A stretch of DNA of 64,000 nucleotides from Pseudomonadota bacterium (lineage in GTDB: Bacteria; Pseudomonadota; Alphaproteobacteria; Rhizobiales; Xanthobacteraceae). Position numbers and translations under genes: made by a program. The stretch spans positions 219,688-283,687 of the forward strand of contig JAEWHP010000043.1 in assembly GCA_023387735.1 (NCBI GenBank). Reading direction: 5' to 3'. Shown here piece by piece: positions 1 to 8,476 of the stretch. The notes under the pieces were generated by a model. The model worked only from the letters and a program-made list of their open reading frames with translations. It did no database searches and had not been told where the DNA came from. How positions within the stretch are numbered: the first letter of the stretch is position 1; every line of letters begins with the position of its first letter.

Positions 1-389
1 CGCCCGTATTGATTGAACTGATCCGGAAAAACCCCGAAGTGCGCGACACCGCCATCGTGGCGTTCGCCGACCGCAAAACCGGTGTCGGGCTCTATGCCTT
101 TGTCGAGGCCGATGAGGTCGCACTGGAGAAGCAGTTGCGTAGCGCGCTATCGTCAGCCAGGGGCGTCAGGCCGCCAGAGCATATCCAGGTGGTGCATGCC
201 CTGCCCCGCGATGCCGCCGGCAACCCGCGCACGGAGATCCTGCAGCTCGTCGCCATGAACCAGCTCGACCTGATCGAACCGCTGATCACCAACGAGGTCG
301 ACCGGACCTTCATGAAGGACATTCTCGAGAGCCGGAAGAATCTGCGCGACCGGTTCAACTTCGAGAGCAGCGAGTTGAATTCGCGATAG
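1..389 (+). CDS. Adenylate-forming enzyme (ANL superfamily), C-terminal fragment
   Basis: The frame is open from the left edge to a TAG at 387-389, so only about 128 codons of the 3' end are present and the start lies outside the window. The fragment resembles the small C-terminal lid domain of acyl-CoA synthetases and related AMP-dependent ligases: NPEVRDTAIVAFADRKTG followed by YAFVEAD matches the typical strand pattern. PRDAAGNPRTEIL sits where the A10 motif (P-x4-GK) is expected, but the catalytic lysine position is Asn. About 40 residues follow A10, a longer tail than usual. The gene converges on the squalene-synthase-like gene with a 4-base gap. Substrate cannot be told from this piece. 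Confidence 0.6.
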   Translation, partial: PVLIELIRKNPEVRDTAIVAFADRKTGVGLYAFVEADEVALEKQLRSALSSARGVRPPEHIQVVHALPRDAAGNPRTEILQLVAMNQLDLIEPLITNEVDRTFMKDILESRKNLRDRFNFESSELNSR

Positions 390-393
390 CGTC

Positions 394-1257
394 CTACCCG
401 CCAAACTCCCGCGATCGCGACGCCCGCCACAGCGTCCAAAGTATCCGCAGCCGCGATGTCGTCTGCGGCATGAAGAAATCGGCATCGGCGCGGGAAAACC
501 GCTGCAGGTCGCGGCGGACCAGCGCGAGCGGCAGAAATACCGGCCGCACCTGCGGCGGCACGTGCGCGAGCAGATCGAATGCGGTCGCAAGGTGCTTTTG
601 CGCCTCGTCGATCAATTGGCCGATCGCCGCGCGCATCGCTGGCGTGGGCTTGCCCGAAAAGACCTCTTCGATCCCGCTGCCGTGTTGCTGCAGCAGTTGC
701 AGCGGCAGGAACAGCTGGCGCCTGGCGGCATCGAGCGGCAGCACGGCGATCACCTGCGCCATGCCCTGCGCGAGGCCGGCATGGCGCGCGAGATGGTCGG
801 CAGCCTCCGAGGGGGGCGCCGCGATCCGCGCGCCGAGCGACAGCAGCGCCGACGAGGTGTCGGTGACATATCCTTCCAGCGCCGCCATCGACGGCATCGG
901 ATCGTTGTAGAGGTCGAACTGGTGCTCCTCGATCAGGCGCGCCAGCGGCGCGACCGGCAGGCGAAAATCGCCGATCACCTGCAGCAATTCCACCGCGACC
1001 GGATTGCCCTCGACTTCGCCGTGACGCATGCCTTCCAGCATGTCGGTCCACCACTGCATCCGGATTTCGCCCGGCAGCGGCTGGCTGACCTGATCGCGCA
1101 CGCGCGATATCTCGGCGTTGAAGGCGTAGATGGCCAGCAACGCCCGGCGCTGGATCGCCGGCAGGAACAGCGTCGAAGCGTAGCGGGCGAAATCGTGCGT
1201 GCGCACCAAATCAGCGCAGAACGCGGCGGAGTCCCTCGACGGCTCACCCGTGCTCAT
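394..1257 (-). CDS. Squalene/phytoene synthase-like protein (NDUFAF6-type)
   Basis: A 287-residue protein of the squalene/phytoene synthase fold. Helical hallmarks include LLAIYAFNAEISRVRD near residues 41-56, MQWWTDML, and Asp-rich stretches reduced compared with true prenyl synthases. In this genomic position, after yajC-secD-secF and a Mth938-domain gene, the family is the bacterial relative of mitochondrial NDUFAF6 (C8orf38), a complex I assembly factor, rather than an obvious hopanoid or carotenoid enzyme. The start ATG (1255-1257) overlaps the stop of the Mth938 gene as ATGA, which indicates translational coupling. A catalytic prenyl-synthase role is not excluded. Confidence 0.75.
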   Translation of the reverse strand: MSTGEPSRDSAAFCADLVRTHDFARYASTLFLPAIQRRALLAIYAFNAEISRVRDQVSQPLPGEIRMQWWTDMLEGMRHGEVEGNPVAVELLQVIGDFRLPVAPLARLIEEHQFDLYNDPMPSMAALEGYVTDTSSALLSLGARIAAPPSEAADHLARHAGLAQGMAQVIAVLPLDAARRQLFLPLQLLQQHGSGIEEVFSGKPTPAMRAAIGQLIDEAQKHLATAFDLLAHVPPQVRPVFLPLALVRRDLQRFSRADADFFMPQTTSRLRILWTLWRASRSREFGG

Positions 1258-1649
1258 GGCACCGCGATCAGCGCCGCCGCGACCCGCCGCCGCTCACCCA
1301 GCATGATGTTGTAGGTTCGGATCGCAGGCCCGGTCTGCATCGGGTCCAGCACCACCCGGACCGCCCGCAGCGCCTCGCGCAAGCCCCGCGGCGCCACCCA
1401 GACGTCCGTGCCGGTACCGACGATCAGCGTATCGATGGAATTGGCGGCCTTGAACACGCGATCGAGCGAATATTCGTCGATCTCCGCCAACCTGGTCACC
1501 GGCCAGGCCCATATCCCGTGCGGCAGGCACAACAGCGAGCCGCGATGCGACATCTCGGCGAAGGCGAAGCCGCCCTTGCCGTAGGCTTCGATCGGCGCCG
1601 ACCTCGGAAGATGCGGAGCGTCCGAGGAACTGGTTGTCATTTTGGACAT
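1254..1649 (-). CDS. Mth938/DUF498-domain protein (NDUFAF3-type)
   Basis: A small single-domain protein of about 131 residues, with the family core IEAYGKGGFAFAEMSHRGS, DTLIVGTGTDVW and RTYNIMLGERRRVAAALIAV. The family is homologous to human NDUFAF3, which is needed for complex I assembly. A frame extends upstream to 1757, but it would overlap secF and run through a palindrome at 1657-1710. ATGs at 1649 and 1640 are the realistic starts; AAGGA lies 11 bases before the ATG at 1640 and too close to the one at 1649. It is the fourth gene of a yajC-secD-secF run and overlaps the next gene by 4 bases. Confidence 0.75.
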   Translation of the reverse strand: MSKMTTSSSDAPHLPRSAPIEAYGKGGFAFAEMSHRGSLLCLPHGIWAWPVTRLAEIDEYSLDRVFKAANSIDTLIVGTGTDVWVAPRGLREALRAVRVVLDPMQTGPAIRTYNIMLGERRRVAAALIAVP

Positions 1650-1656
1650 GATCCTT

Positions 1657-1710
1657 GTCCGAAAACCGGTCCCCACCCTCGGGTCAAACCCGAGGGCATG
1701 CTTTTCGGAC
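1657..1710. repeat. Composite palindrome between secF and the Mth938 gene
   Basis: A perfect 9-bp stem, CCCTCGGGT (1676-1684) with ACCCGAGGG (1688-1696) around a CAA loop, is nested within a second 9-bp stem, GTCCGAAAA (1657-1665) with TTTTCGGAC (1702-1710). The CATGATC...CCGAAAACCGG flank resembles a dispersed element familiar from Bradyrhizobium genomes, and a degenerate relative lies at 42614-42684. It sits just past the secF stop and could act as a transcript-stabilising hairpin. Confidence 0.6.
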
Positions 1711-1716
1711 CGTGCG

Positions 1717-2718
1717 CTACTTCTTCGCGGGTGCGTCCGGCGCTTCGCGGTGCTCACCGACGCCGAGATAGATCAGGATCGGCGCGGCGATGAAGATCGA
1801 GGTGTAGGTGCCGACCAGCACGACGCCGAACATCATCACGGCCGTGAAGCTGTGGATCGCGTGTCCACCGAACAGCAGCAGCGCCAATAGCGCCAGCGTC
1901 ACTGTGACGTGGGTGATGATCGAGCGCGACAGCGTCGAATTGATCGATTCGTTGAGCAGTTGCGGCATCGGCATTTTCTTGTAGCGCCGCAGCATTTCGC
2001 GGATGCGGTCGTAGATCACCACCGTATCGTTCAGGGAGTAGCCGAGAATCGTGAGCAGCGCCGCGATGCTGGTGAGGTCGAAATCGACCTGCGAGATCGA
2101 CATGAAGCCGATCGTCAGCACGATATCGTGGACGTTGGCGATCATGGCGCCGAGCGCGAACTGCCATTCGAACCGGAACCAGAGATAGATAAGAATGCCG
2201 AAGATGGCCAGCATCAGGCCGAGCATGCCATAGGCGAGCAGCTCGCCTGATACACGCGGGCCCACCACTTCGACGCGGCGGTATTCCACGGAATCGCCGA
2301 GCGCGCTGCGGACCTTCTGCACGGCCTCCTGCTGCGCAGCGTCGCCGCCGGGTTGCTCGGCCACCCGTATCAGCACGTTGGCCGGACCGCCGAACTGCTG
2401 CAACTGGATGTCGCCGAGCCCGAGCGTGCTCAGCGTGCCGCGCATCGCGCCGATGTCGGCCGTGCCCGACTTGGCCTGGACTTCCAGCAGCGTGCCGCCC
2501 CTGAAATCGATACCGAAATTCAGCCCGTGGGTGAAAAACAGCACGATCGCAAGGATCGAAAGCGCCGCCGAGATCGGGAAGCTGATGCGGCGAAAGCGTG
2601 TGAAATCGAAATGCGTATCGTCAGGGACGATGCGAAGCGGCGGCAGCAGGTCGAGCACAGCGACCACGGTCAGCGCGACGACCAGGATGCCAAGCGCAAT
2701 GAGAACGTATTGAGTCAC
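1717..2718 (-). CDS. secF: Protein translocase subunit SecF
   Basis: 333 residues, the normal SecF length. It is an inner-membrane partner of SecD that uses the proton motive force to help pull exported proteins through SecYEG. The family motif GIDFRGGTLLEVQ follows the first long membrane segment (about residues 50-67). A periplasmic P1 domain comes next, then the five-helix C-terminal block with YSLNDTVVIYDRIRE and STLSRSIITHVTV. An unusual extra N-terminal hydrophobic segment (residues 5-25) is present. It lies 9 bases downstream of secD and is almost certainly co-transcribed with it. Confidence 0.95.
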   Translation of the reverse strand: MTQYVLIALGILVVALTVVAVLDLLPPLRIVPDDTHFDFTRFRRISFPISAALSILAIVLFFTHGLNFGIDFRGGTLLEVQAKSGTADIGAMRGTLSTLGLGDIQLQQFGGPANVLIRVAEQPGGDAAQQEAVQKVRSALGDSVEYRRVEVVGPRVSGELLAYGMLGLMLAIFGILIYLWFRFEWQFALGAMIANVHDIVLTIGFMSISQVDFDLTSIAALLTILGYSLNDTVVIYDRIREMLRRYKKMPMPQLLNESINSTLSRSIITHVTVTLALLALLLFGGHAIHSFTAVMMFGVVLVGTYTSIFIAAPILIYLGVGEHREAPDAPAKK

Positions 2719-2727
2719 GAATGATTC

Positions 2728-4326
2728 CTAGATCGGCACGGTCTTCGGCCGCTTCCACCGCACCCAGCCGGCGACGATCAGGCTGGTGAGGGTGAATGCC
2801 GTAAAGACCGTGGTGATGATGCCGATGCCGAGCGTGACGGCGAAACCGCGGACCGGTCCGGTGCCGATGTAGAACAGCACCGCGGCAGCGATGAAAGTGG
2901 TGATGTTGGAGTCGAGAATGGTCGCCAGCGCCCGCCTGAATCCGGCGTCGATCGCCGAGATCGCGTTGCGCCCACCGCGCAGTTCCTCACGGATGCGCTC
3001 GTAGATCAGCACGTTGGAGTCGACGGCGATACCGACGGTCAGCACCACGCCGGCGATGCCGGGCAGCGTCAGCGTGGCATTGAGCAGCGACAGGATGCCG
3101 AAGATCATGGCGACGTTGATGGCGACCGCGATGTTGGCGAACACGCCGAACAGACGGTAGGTCAGCAGCATGAACACGACGACCATGATCGAGCCGATAT
3201 AGGCGGCGAGCTTGCCCTTCTCGATCGAGTCCTGGCCGAGACCCGGACCGACGGTGCGCTCCTCGATCACGGTCAGCGGCGCCGGCAGCGCGCCGGCACG
3301 CATCAGCAGCGCGAGCTCGTTGGCGGCCTGCACGGTGAAGCTGCCGGAGATCTGGCCCTGGCCGCCGGTGATCGGCTCGCGGATCACGGGCGCGGAAATC
3401 ACCTTGCCGTCGAGCACGATGGCAAAGGGTTGCCCGACATTCTCCGTCGTCGCCTGCGCGAATTTGCGCGAGCCCGAACTGTTGAACTTGAAGTTCACGA
3501 TCGGCTCGTTGGTGCGTTGATCGAAGGCCGGCTGCGCATCGGTCAGGTCGCTGCCGGACACCAGCACCTGACGCTTGATAACGTAGGGAACCTTCGGCGT
3601 CTGCTCGCTCATCAACAGTTCCGAATCGGCCGGCACCCGCCCTGACTGGGCCTGATCCGGCGATACGGTGGAGTCGACCATGCGGAATTCCATCTTGGCG
3701 GTCTGGCCAAGGATGCGCTTCAGATCGGTCGGATCCTGCAATCCCGGCACCTGCACCAGAATGCGGTCAACGCCTTGCCGCTGGATCAGCGGCTCGACCG
3801 TGCCCAATTCGTTGATGCGGCGCTCGACGATCTGGATCGACTGTTCGATCGTCTGCCGGATACGCTCGGTGATCGCGGCCTGCGGCACCGTAAGCTTGAA
3901 CAAGCCGCCGCCGGCGTCCGCGACTTCGAGGCTGCGCTGTCCGCTGGAGCCGAGCAGGCCGCCGAGCGGCTGCGACAGCTCGCGCAATTTGGTGAGAGCC
4001 GCCTGCTGGTCGCCCTCCTTCACGCGGACCTCGACGGCCTCTCCGCGCACCGCCAGGCCGGTATAGCCGATCTTGGCATCACGCAGCACGCGGCGGACCT
4101 CGTCGCGCACCTGATCGAGCTTTTCCTTCTTCACGTAGTTGGAATCGACCTCGAGCAGCAGGTAGGAGCCGCCCTGCAGGTCGAGACCCAGCACGATGTG
4201 GCGCTGCGCCCAGACCGGCCAGGTCTTGACCTTGGCCTCGGGGAAGAAATTCGGAACAGCGAACAGGCAGATGACGAGCGTGGTCAGAACGATCGCCAGC
4301 ACCTTCCACCGCGTAGCATACAACAT
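2728..4326 (-). CDS. secD: Protein translocase subunit SecD
   Basis: 532 residues. It starts with one N-terminal membrane helix (about 9-27), then VLGLDLQGGSYLLLEVD (the SecD signature), a large periplasmic region, and a five-helix C-terminal domain with AVDSNVLIYERIREEL and ATILDSNITTFIAA. Together with SecF and YajC it forms the SecDF-YajC accessory complex that completes Sec-dependent export. It lies between yajC (54 bases upstream) and secF (9 bases downstream) in one transcription direction. Nothing is truncated. Confidence 0.96.
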   Translation of the reverse strand: MLYATRWKVLAIVLTTLVICLFAVPNFFPEAKVKTWPVWAQRHIVLGLDLQGGSYLLLEVDSNYVKKEKLDQVRDEVRRVLRDAKIGYTGLAVRGEAVEVRVKEGDQQAALTKLRELSQPLGGLLGSSGQRSLEVADAGGGLFKLTVPQAAITERIRQTIEQSIQIVERRINELGTVEPLIQRQGVDRILVQVPGLQDPTDLKRILGQTAKMEFRMVDSTVSPDQAQSGRVPADSELLMSEQTPKVPYVIKRQVLVSGSDLTDAQPAFDQRTNEPIVNFKFNSSGSRKFAQATTENVGQPFAIVLDGKVISAPVIREPITGGQGQISGSFTVQAANELALLMRAGALPAPLTVIEERTVGPGLGQDSIEKGKLAAYIGSIMVVVFMLLTYRLFGVFANIAVAINVAMIFGILSLLNATLTLPGIAGVVLTVGIAVDSNVLIYERIREELRGGRNAISAIDAGFRRALATILDSNITTFIAAAVLFYIGTGPVRGFAVTLGIGIITTVFTAFTLTSLIVAGWVRWKRPKTVPI

Positions 4327-4380
4327 CGAGTAGACCCGTCAGATCCAGGAAAATGCGCCGCCACACGCGGCGCGGAAAAC

Positions 4381-4746
4381 TCAGCTCGCGGACGTCTCGT
4401 CCTTGGCGCTCTCAGCTTTCTCCTTGGCCGGCTCGCCCTTGGTGCGGACGCCGGAAATCATCTGCCGCATCTGCCGCACGCGGACGCCGTCCGAAATCTC
4501 GAACTCGATCTGGTCGTCGTCGACCACCTTGGTGACCTTGCCGACAAGGCCGCCGGAGGTGATCACCGTGTCGCCGCGGCGGATGTTCTTCACGAGTTCC
4601 TGGTGATCTCTCACCTTCTTCTGCTGCGGGCGCAGAATCAGGAAGTACATGATCACGAAGATCAGTGCGAACGGCAGCAGCGACATCAACATGCTGTTGG
4701 CATCGCCGCCGGCTGCAGCCTGGGCGTACGCAGGGGTAATCAGCAT
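4381..4746 (-). CDS. yajC: Preprotein translocase subunit YajC
   Basis: 121 residues from the ATG at 4744-4746. A GAGGA ribosome-binding sequence lies about 9 bases upstream, and the protein MLITPAYAQ... begins as YajC proteins do. The frame is open further upstream to 4956, but that part is uncharacteristic. One membrane helix (LLPFALIFVIMYFLILRP) is followed by a cytoplasmic domain with GDTVITSGGLVGKV and a charged tail rich in Lys, Glu and Ala. It is the first gene of the yajC-secD-secF-Mth938-NDUFAF6-like run and diverges from the DUF815 ATPase gene. Confidence 0.93.
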   Translation of the reverse strand: MLITPAYAQAAAGGDANSMLMSLLPFALIFVIMYFLILRPQQKKVRDHQELVKNIRRGDTVITSGGLVGKVTKVVDDDQIEFEISDGVRVRQMRQMISGVRTKGEPAKEKAESAKDETSAS

Positions 4747-4940
4747 TCGAACAATCCTCGTCAGACGGGAAAGAACCGGCCATGCCTGGGCATAGCGGCT
4801 TGGGCACGTCGCCGGTTCGGGCAAATTCGCGCGGACTATAGCGGCGGCGGGCCCAATTGCAACGTGGCCAGCCCCCTCATTTAGGCCGCTTGCGGGACGT
4901 TCCAAGGCCCGATAAGGCTGCGCGGTCAGGAACTGAGAAA

Positions 4941-5912
4941 ATGTCGAAAAAATCAAAGAAAACAGCGCCTCGCGCCACCTCCAAAGCAGCCGCAGTCAGG
5001 CGCCCGAAAACCGCGACAAAACGTCCGGTAAATGCATCCGGGGACTTGACCGCCGAGCGCATCGCAACCGCGCTGGAGGCCATCGCCAGCCACCTTTCGG
5101 CAGCCTCTCCGGCGGGCGGGGCGAGCGACTCGTTCGACGCCGCCGACGCCTTTGTCTGGCACCCCGACGGGCGCCTGGCGCCGGTGCCGCGCGTCAGCCG
5201 CGTCGACCTCGGGCTGCTCAAGGGCATCGACCGGATGCGGGATATCTTGATCGAGAACACCGAGCGCTTTGCGGACGGCCTGCCGGCCAACAACGCGCTG
5301 CTCTGGGGCGCCCGCGGCATGGGGAAGTCGTCGCTGGTGAAGGCGACCCATGCCAACATCAACGTCGATCGCAAGCCTGCCGACCGGCTGAAGCTGATCG
5401 AGATTCACCGCGAGGACATCGAGAGCCTGCCCGGCCTGATGGACCTGCTGCGCAACTCCGATTTCCGCTTCATCGTGTTTTGCGACGACCTCTCCTTCGA
5501 CGGCAACGACGCCTCCTACAAGTCGCTCAAGGCGGTGCTGGAAGGCGGCATCGAGGGACGCCCCGACAACGTCATCCTCTACGCCACCTCCAACCGCCGG
5601 CACCTGTTGGCGCGCGAGATGATCGAGAACGAGCGCTCGACCGCGATCAACCCGGGCGAGGCGGTCGAGGAGAAAGTATCGCTGTCGGATCGTTTCGGTC
5701 TCTGGCTCGGCTTCCATCGCTGCAGCCAGGATGAATATCTGGCGATGGTGCGCGGCTATTGCGGCCATTTCGGCATCAAGATCGCCGACGACGAACTCGA
5801 GCGCGAGGCGCTCGAATGGTCGACCACCCGCGGCTCCCGTTCCGGCCGCGTCGCCTGGCAATTCACGCAGGAACTGGCGGGCCGGCTGGGCGTGAGGCTG
5901 GCGGGGAAGTAG
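4941..5912 (+). CDS. DUF815-family P-loop ATPase
   Basis: 323 residues from the ATG at 4941, preceded by AGGA 10 bases upstream. It has a basic, Ala/Thr-rich N-terminus, then a conserved region RVDLGLLKGIDRMRD. The P-loop is WGARGMGKSSLVKA (Walker A) and FIVFCDDLSFD is Walker B. A sensor-like YATSNRRHL and DRFGLWLGFH follow. This is the DUF815 family of AAA-type ATPases, widespread in proteobacteria and without an agreed function. It is divergent from yajC (194 bases) and convergent with nlpD. No partner gene is adjacent on its strand. Confidence 0.85.
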   Translation: MSKKSKKTAPRATSKAAAVRRPKTATKRPVNASGDLTAERIATALEAIASHLSAASPAGGASDSFDAADAFVWHPDGRLAPVPRVSRVDLGLLKGIDRMRDILIENTERFADGLPANNALLWGARGMGKSSLVKATHANINVDRKPADRLKLIEIHREDIESLPGLMDLLRNSDFRFIVFCDDLSFDGNDASYKSLKAVLEGGIEGRPDNVILYATSNRRHLLAREMIENERSTAINPGEAVEEKVSLSDRFGLWLGFHRCSQDEYLAMVRGYCGHFGIKIADDELEREALEWSTTRGSRSGRVAWQFTQELAGRLGVRLAGK

Positions 5913-5940
5913 GCGCTCAGAAGTCGCCACGCTCCCCGCG

Positions 5941-6060
5941 CGTCATCCCCCGCGAAGGCGGGGGAACCAGTACGCCGCGGCTTCACGGCTCAATCGCGAT
6001 GCTCTGGAATACTGGATCGCCCGGTCCCAGTGCGCAATCGCGCACAAGGCCGGGCGACGA
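5941..6060. repeat. Dispersed palindromic intergenic element (GTCAT...ATGAC type)
   Basis: It lies between the convergent DUF815 and nlpD genes. It begins GTCATCCCCCGCGAAGGC with a 7-bp stem (5947-5953 with 5958-5964), then a partly complementary second half containing CTGGAATACTGGATCGCC. The same plan recurs at 8874-8972, 11740-11839, 37935-38021 and 44311-44413, so this is one copy of a mobile or self-propagating small repeat family typical of Bradyrhizobium. Confidence 0.75.
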
Positions 6061-6102
6061 TAGTTTTGGGTGGGTCGACGGCGCTGCTGTGCGCAGAGAG
6101 GA

Positions 6103-7479
6103 TCACGCCCCGTTGAGGAATTGCAGCGGGTCAACCGGTGACGATCCCTTGCGGATTTCGAAGTGGAGTTGCGGCGACCCCACCTCACCCGATTGACCCG
6201 ATTTGGCAATGATCTGGCCGCGCTTGATCGTGTCCCCGCGCTTTACCAGCAGTTCACTCGCATGGGCATATGCGGTGACGTAACCGTTGGAGTGCCGAAC
6301 CAGAACGAGATTGCCGTAACCCTTCAATTCATTTCCGGAATAGGCGACGACGCCGTCTTCCGCCGCCTTCACCGGCGTGCCTTCCGGCACCGCCAGGTTG
6401 ATGCCGTCATTCGACTTGCCATTGGTCTTGGCGCCGTAGCTCGTGATCACCTTGCCGCGCACCGGCCATCGGAAGGTCGGCAGCGCACCGGTGGCTTCGC
6501 TGGGCTTGGCCGGCGCAGCCTCGGCGACGGGCTTTTCTTCCACGACGTTGGTCGTGGCAGAAGCCAGCCGTGCGCTCTGCGGCGGCCCACCAGCGGCTGC
6601 CATCCTGGTTGCGGGCGTGGCAACCACTGCGGCCGGCTGCGCGGGCGCAGCAGCGACCGGTGCCGGCGCGGCGGATGCGGATTTCGGAGCCGGTACCGTG
6701 AGCTTCATGCCAAGGCTGAGCGTGGCGGACTGGTCGAGATGGTTGGCCCTGGCCAGTTCGGAGACCGGCACCTGGTTGCGGCGCGCGATGCTCATCAACG
6801 TGTCGCCGCGATTGACGATGTGGACGCTCGATGACGCCGCTGCGGCAGCGACAGGCTTGCTGGCCGGCCGCGCAACAGCCGGCGCGGGCGCAGCCGCAAC
6901 CGCCTGGCGCGGCGGAATGACGAGTTGCTGACCGGGCGACAGCGTGCGCGGCCCCTTGTAGCCGTTGGCCTGCAGGATCGCAGCGCTCGACACGTTGTAG
7001 CGCTTGGCGAGGATATCGAGCGTATCGCTGGTGCCGACGATGATCGTCGTGCCGCCATGGCTGGACGGACGGGCGGCAGCAACCGAGCGCGGCGGCACCG
7101 TGGCCGTGGTTTCAATCGCCGGACGCTGCGGCGGCGCGTAGGACGAAATCCCGCGCCCTCCTCCCGACACGCCGCCAGCGCTGGCAGGATAAGCGGGTGG
7201 CGCCGCAACCGCGGGCGGCGGCAACGACTGGGACTGGAATTGCGGAGCCTGCGCCGGCGGCCGCGAATATTGCGGCAGCTCACGGCGCTCGGCGACGGGC
7301 GCAGGCGCCCGCACTGAACCGGTAGATTCAGGCTGCGAAGCAAATGGGTTGGAAAAGGAGGTGTCGGAAAGGCGCGTCTGCATATCGGCGCTGCAGCCGG
7401 CAAAGCCAACCGACATCAGCGTCAGCACCGCGACCTGCGGCACGCGACGCGAGCGAAGCAACTCGGCGATGCGGGACAT
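6103..7479 (-). CDS. nlpD: LysM/LytM-domain lipoprotein, NlpD-like amidase activator
   Basis: 458 residues. A lipoprotein signal ends at the lipobox-like VGFAGC with Cys29. A Pro/Ala/Gln-rich linker leads to two LysM modules (about 145-190, TLDILAKRYNVSSAAILQANG, and 215-265, NRGDTLMSIARRNQ), another linker, and a C-terminal M23/LytM domain (about 345-455) ending LHFEIRKGSSPVDPLQFL. The LytM zinc site is degenerate: the H-x-G-x-D motif reads N-D-G-I-N, as in E. coli NlpD and EnvC, which activate cell-wall amidases without cutting peptidoglycan. It sits 110 bases downstream of pcm on the same strand, matching the surE-pcm-nlpD order known elsewhere. Confidence 0.88.
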   Translation of the reverse strand: MSRIAELLRSRRVPQVAVLTLMSVGFAGCSADMQTRLSDTSFSNPFASQPESTGSVRAPAPVAERRELPQYSRPPAQAPQFQSQSLPPPAVAAPPAYPASAGGVSGGGRGISSYAPPQRPAIETTATVPPRSVAAARPSSHGGTTIIVGTSDTLDILAKRYNVSSAAILQANGYKGPRTLSPGQQLVIPPRQAVAAAPAPAVARPASKPVAAAAASSSVHIVNRGDTLMSIARRNQVPVSELARANHLDQSATLSLGMKLTVPAPKSASAAPAPVAAAPAQPAAVVATPATRMAAAGGPPQSARLASATTNVVEEKPVAEAAPAKPSEATGALPTFRWPVRGKVITSYGAKTNGKSNDGINLAVPEGTPVKAAEDGVVAYSGNELKGYGNLVLVRHSNGYVTAYAHASELLVKRGDTIKRGQIIAKSGQSGEVGSPQLHFEIRKGSSPVDPLQFLNGA

Positions 7480-7589
7480 GGTTACTCACTCGTACGCAAC
7501 AAAATACTGTTTTGAGTAAACACGTCGCGAGTAAATAACCGCTTAACCCTGGGAATAAGACGTTGGCGGGAACCGCCAATCTGCAATTT

Positions 7590-8234
7590 CTACAGTTCGC
7601 GCGCGATGCCCGGCAGCGCCGGCACGAAGCGGACGTCGACCAGTTCCTTGCGCTCGAAACCGCTGTCGGTCCTGACCACGCGAACCAGCGTCTGGGTGCC
7701 ATGATGCGGGCCGACAGGCGCGATCAAGATGCCCCCGGGCACGAGCCGCTCCAGCAGCTTGTCCGGGATTTGCTCCATCGCCGCCGTCACGATGATGCGG
7801 TCGAAATCGCCGGCGCCGACCGGTACGTCGAAGCCATCGCCGTACATCACCTCGATGTTGTGATAGTCGAGCTTCTCGAGCCGGGCGCGCGCTTCATCCG
7901 CCAGCGTGCGGTAGCGTTCGATGGTCAGGACATGCTTGCAGAGCCGCGAGAGGATCGCGGCCTGATAGCCGGAGCCGGTACCGATCTCGAGCACCTTGTG
8001 CTCCTTTTTCAGCTGCAGCTGCTCGGTCATGTAGGCGACTACAAAGGGCTGGCTGATGGTCTGCCCGCAGGAAATGCCGAGCGCGCTGTCGCGGTACGCA
8101 TGGCCACGATCGACCGCCGCTACGAACGCTTCGCGCGGCACCTCTTCCATGGCCCGCAGCACAGCCTGGTCGCTGATCCCCCGCCGCCGCAGGGTGAGCT
8201 GAAACATCATCTTTTCGGGCGGTTCTTGCGACAT
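7590..8234 (-). CDS. pcm: Protein-L-isoaspartate O-methyltransferase
   Basis: 214 residues, the usual length. The enzyme methylates L-isoaspartyl residues with S-adenosylmethionine to start repair of aged proteins. The SAM-binding motif is VLEIGTGSGYQAAIL. GHAYRDSALGISCGQTISQP and the C-terminal LVPGGILIAPVGPH are family hallmarks. It is separated from nlpD by 110 bases. Its usual neighbour surE is on the same strand but beyond an inserted plus-strand response regulator gene. Confidence 0.95.
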   Translation of the reverse strand: MSQEPPEKMMFQLTLRRRGISDQAVLRAMEEVPREAFVAAVDRGHAYRDSALGISCGQTISQPFVVAYMTEQLQLKKEHKVLEIGTGSGYQAAILSRLCKHVLTIERYRTLADEARARLEKLDYHNIEVMYGDGFDVPVGAGDFDRIIVTAAMEQIPDKLLERLVPGGILIAPVGPHHGTQTLVRVVRTDSGFERKELVDVRFVPALPGIAREL

Positions 8235-8476
8235 TGCGATCTCATGGCGGAGCTCGCCGCCGATCCCTCATTTCATAATAGCGTCCATGGATTTAAGGAA
8301 GAATTTCCTCAAAATTCTGGTTCCTGGTCCGGGAACAATTGCCGCTCTCCGGCGTTAGGGGACGGCAAAATCGTCGCAGGCTGTCTTTAACCTTGGAGGC
8401 ATGCCCACCCATCTCGCCGTTGCACCAGCGGTTGTTTTTTGCGAACCTTGACGCACGGAAAGGCAAGGATTCCATC

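Noticed and set aside
1650..1757. N-terminal extension of the Mth938-domain protein to 1757
   Set aside because: Would overlap the secF 3' end and translate a palindrome. ATGs at 1649 and 1640 give a family-like start.
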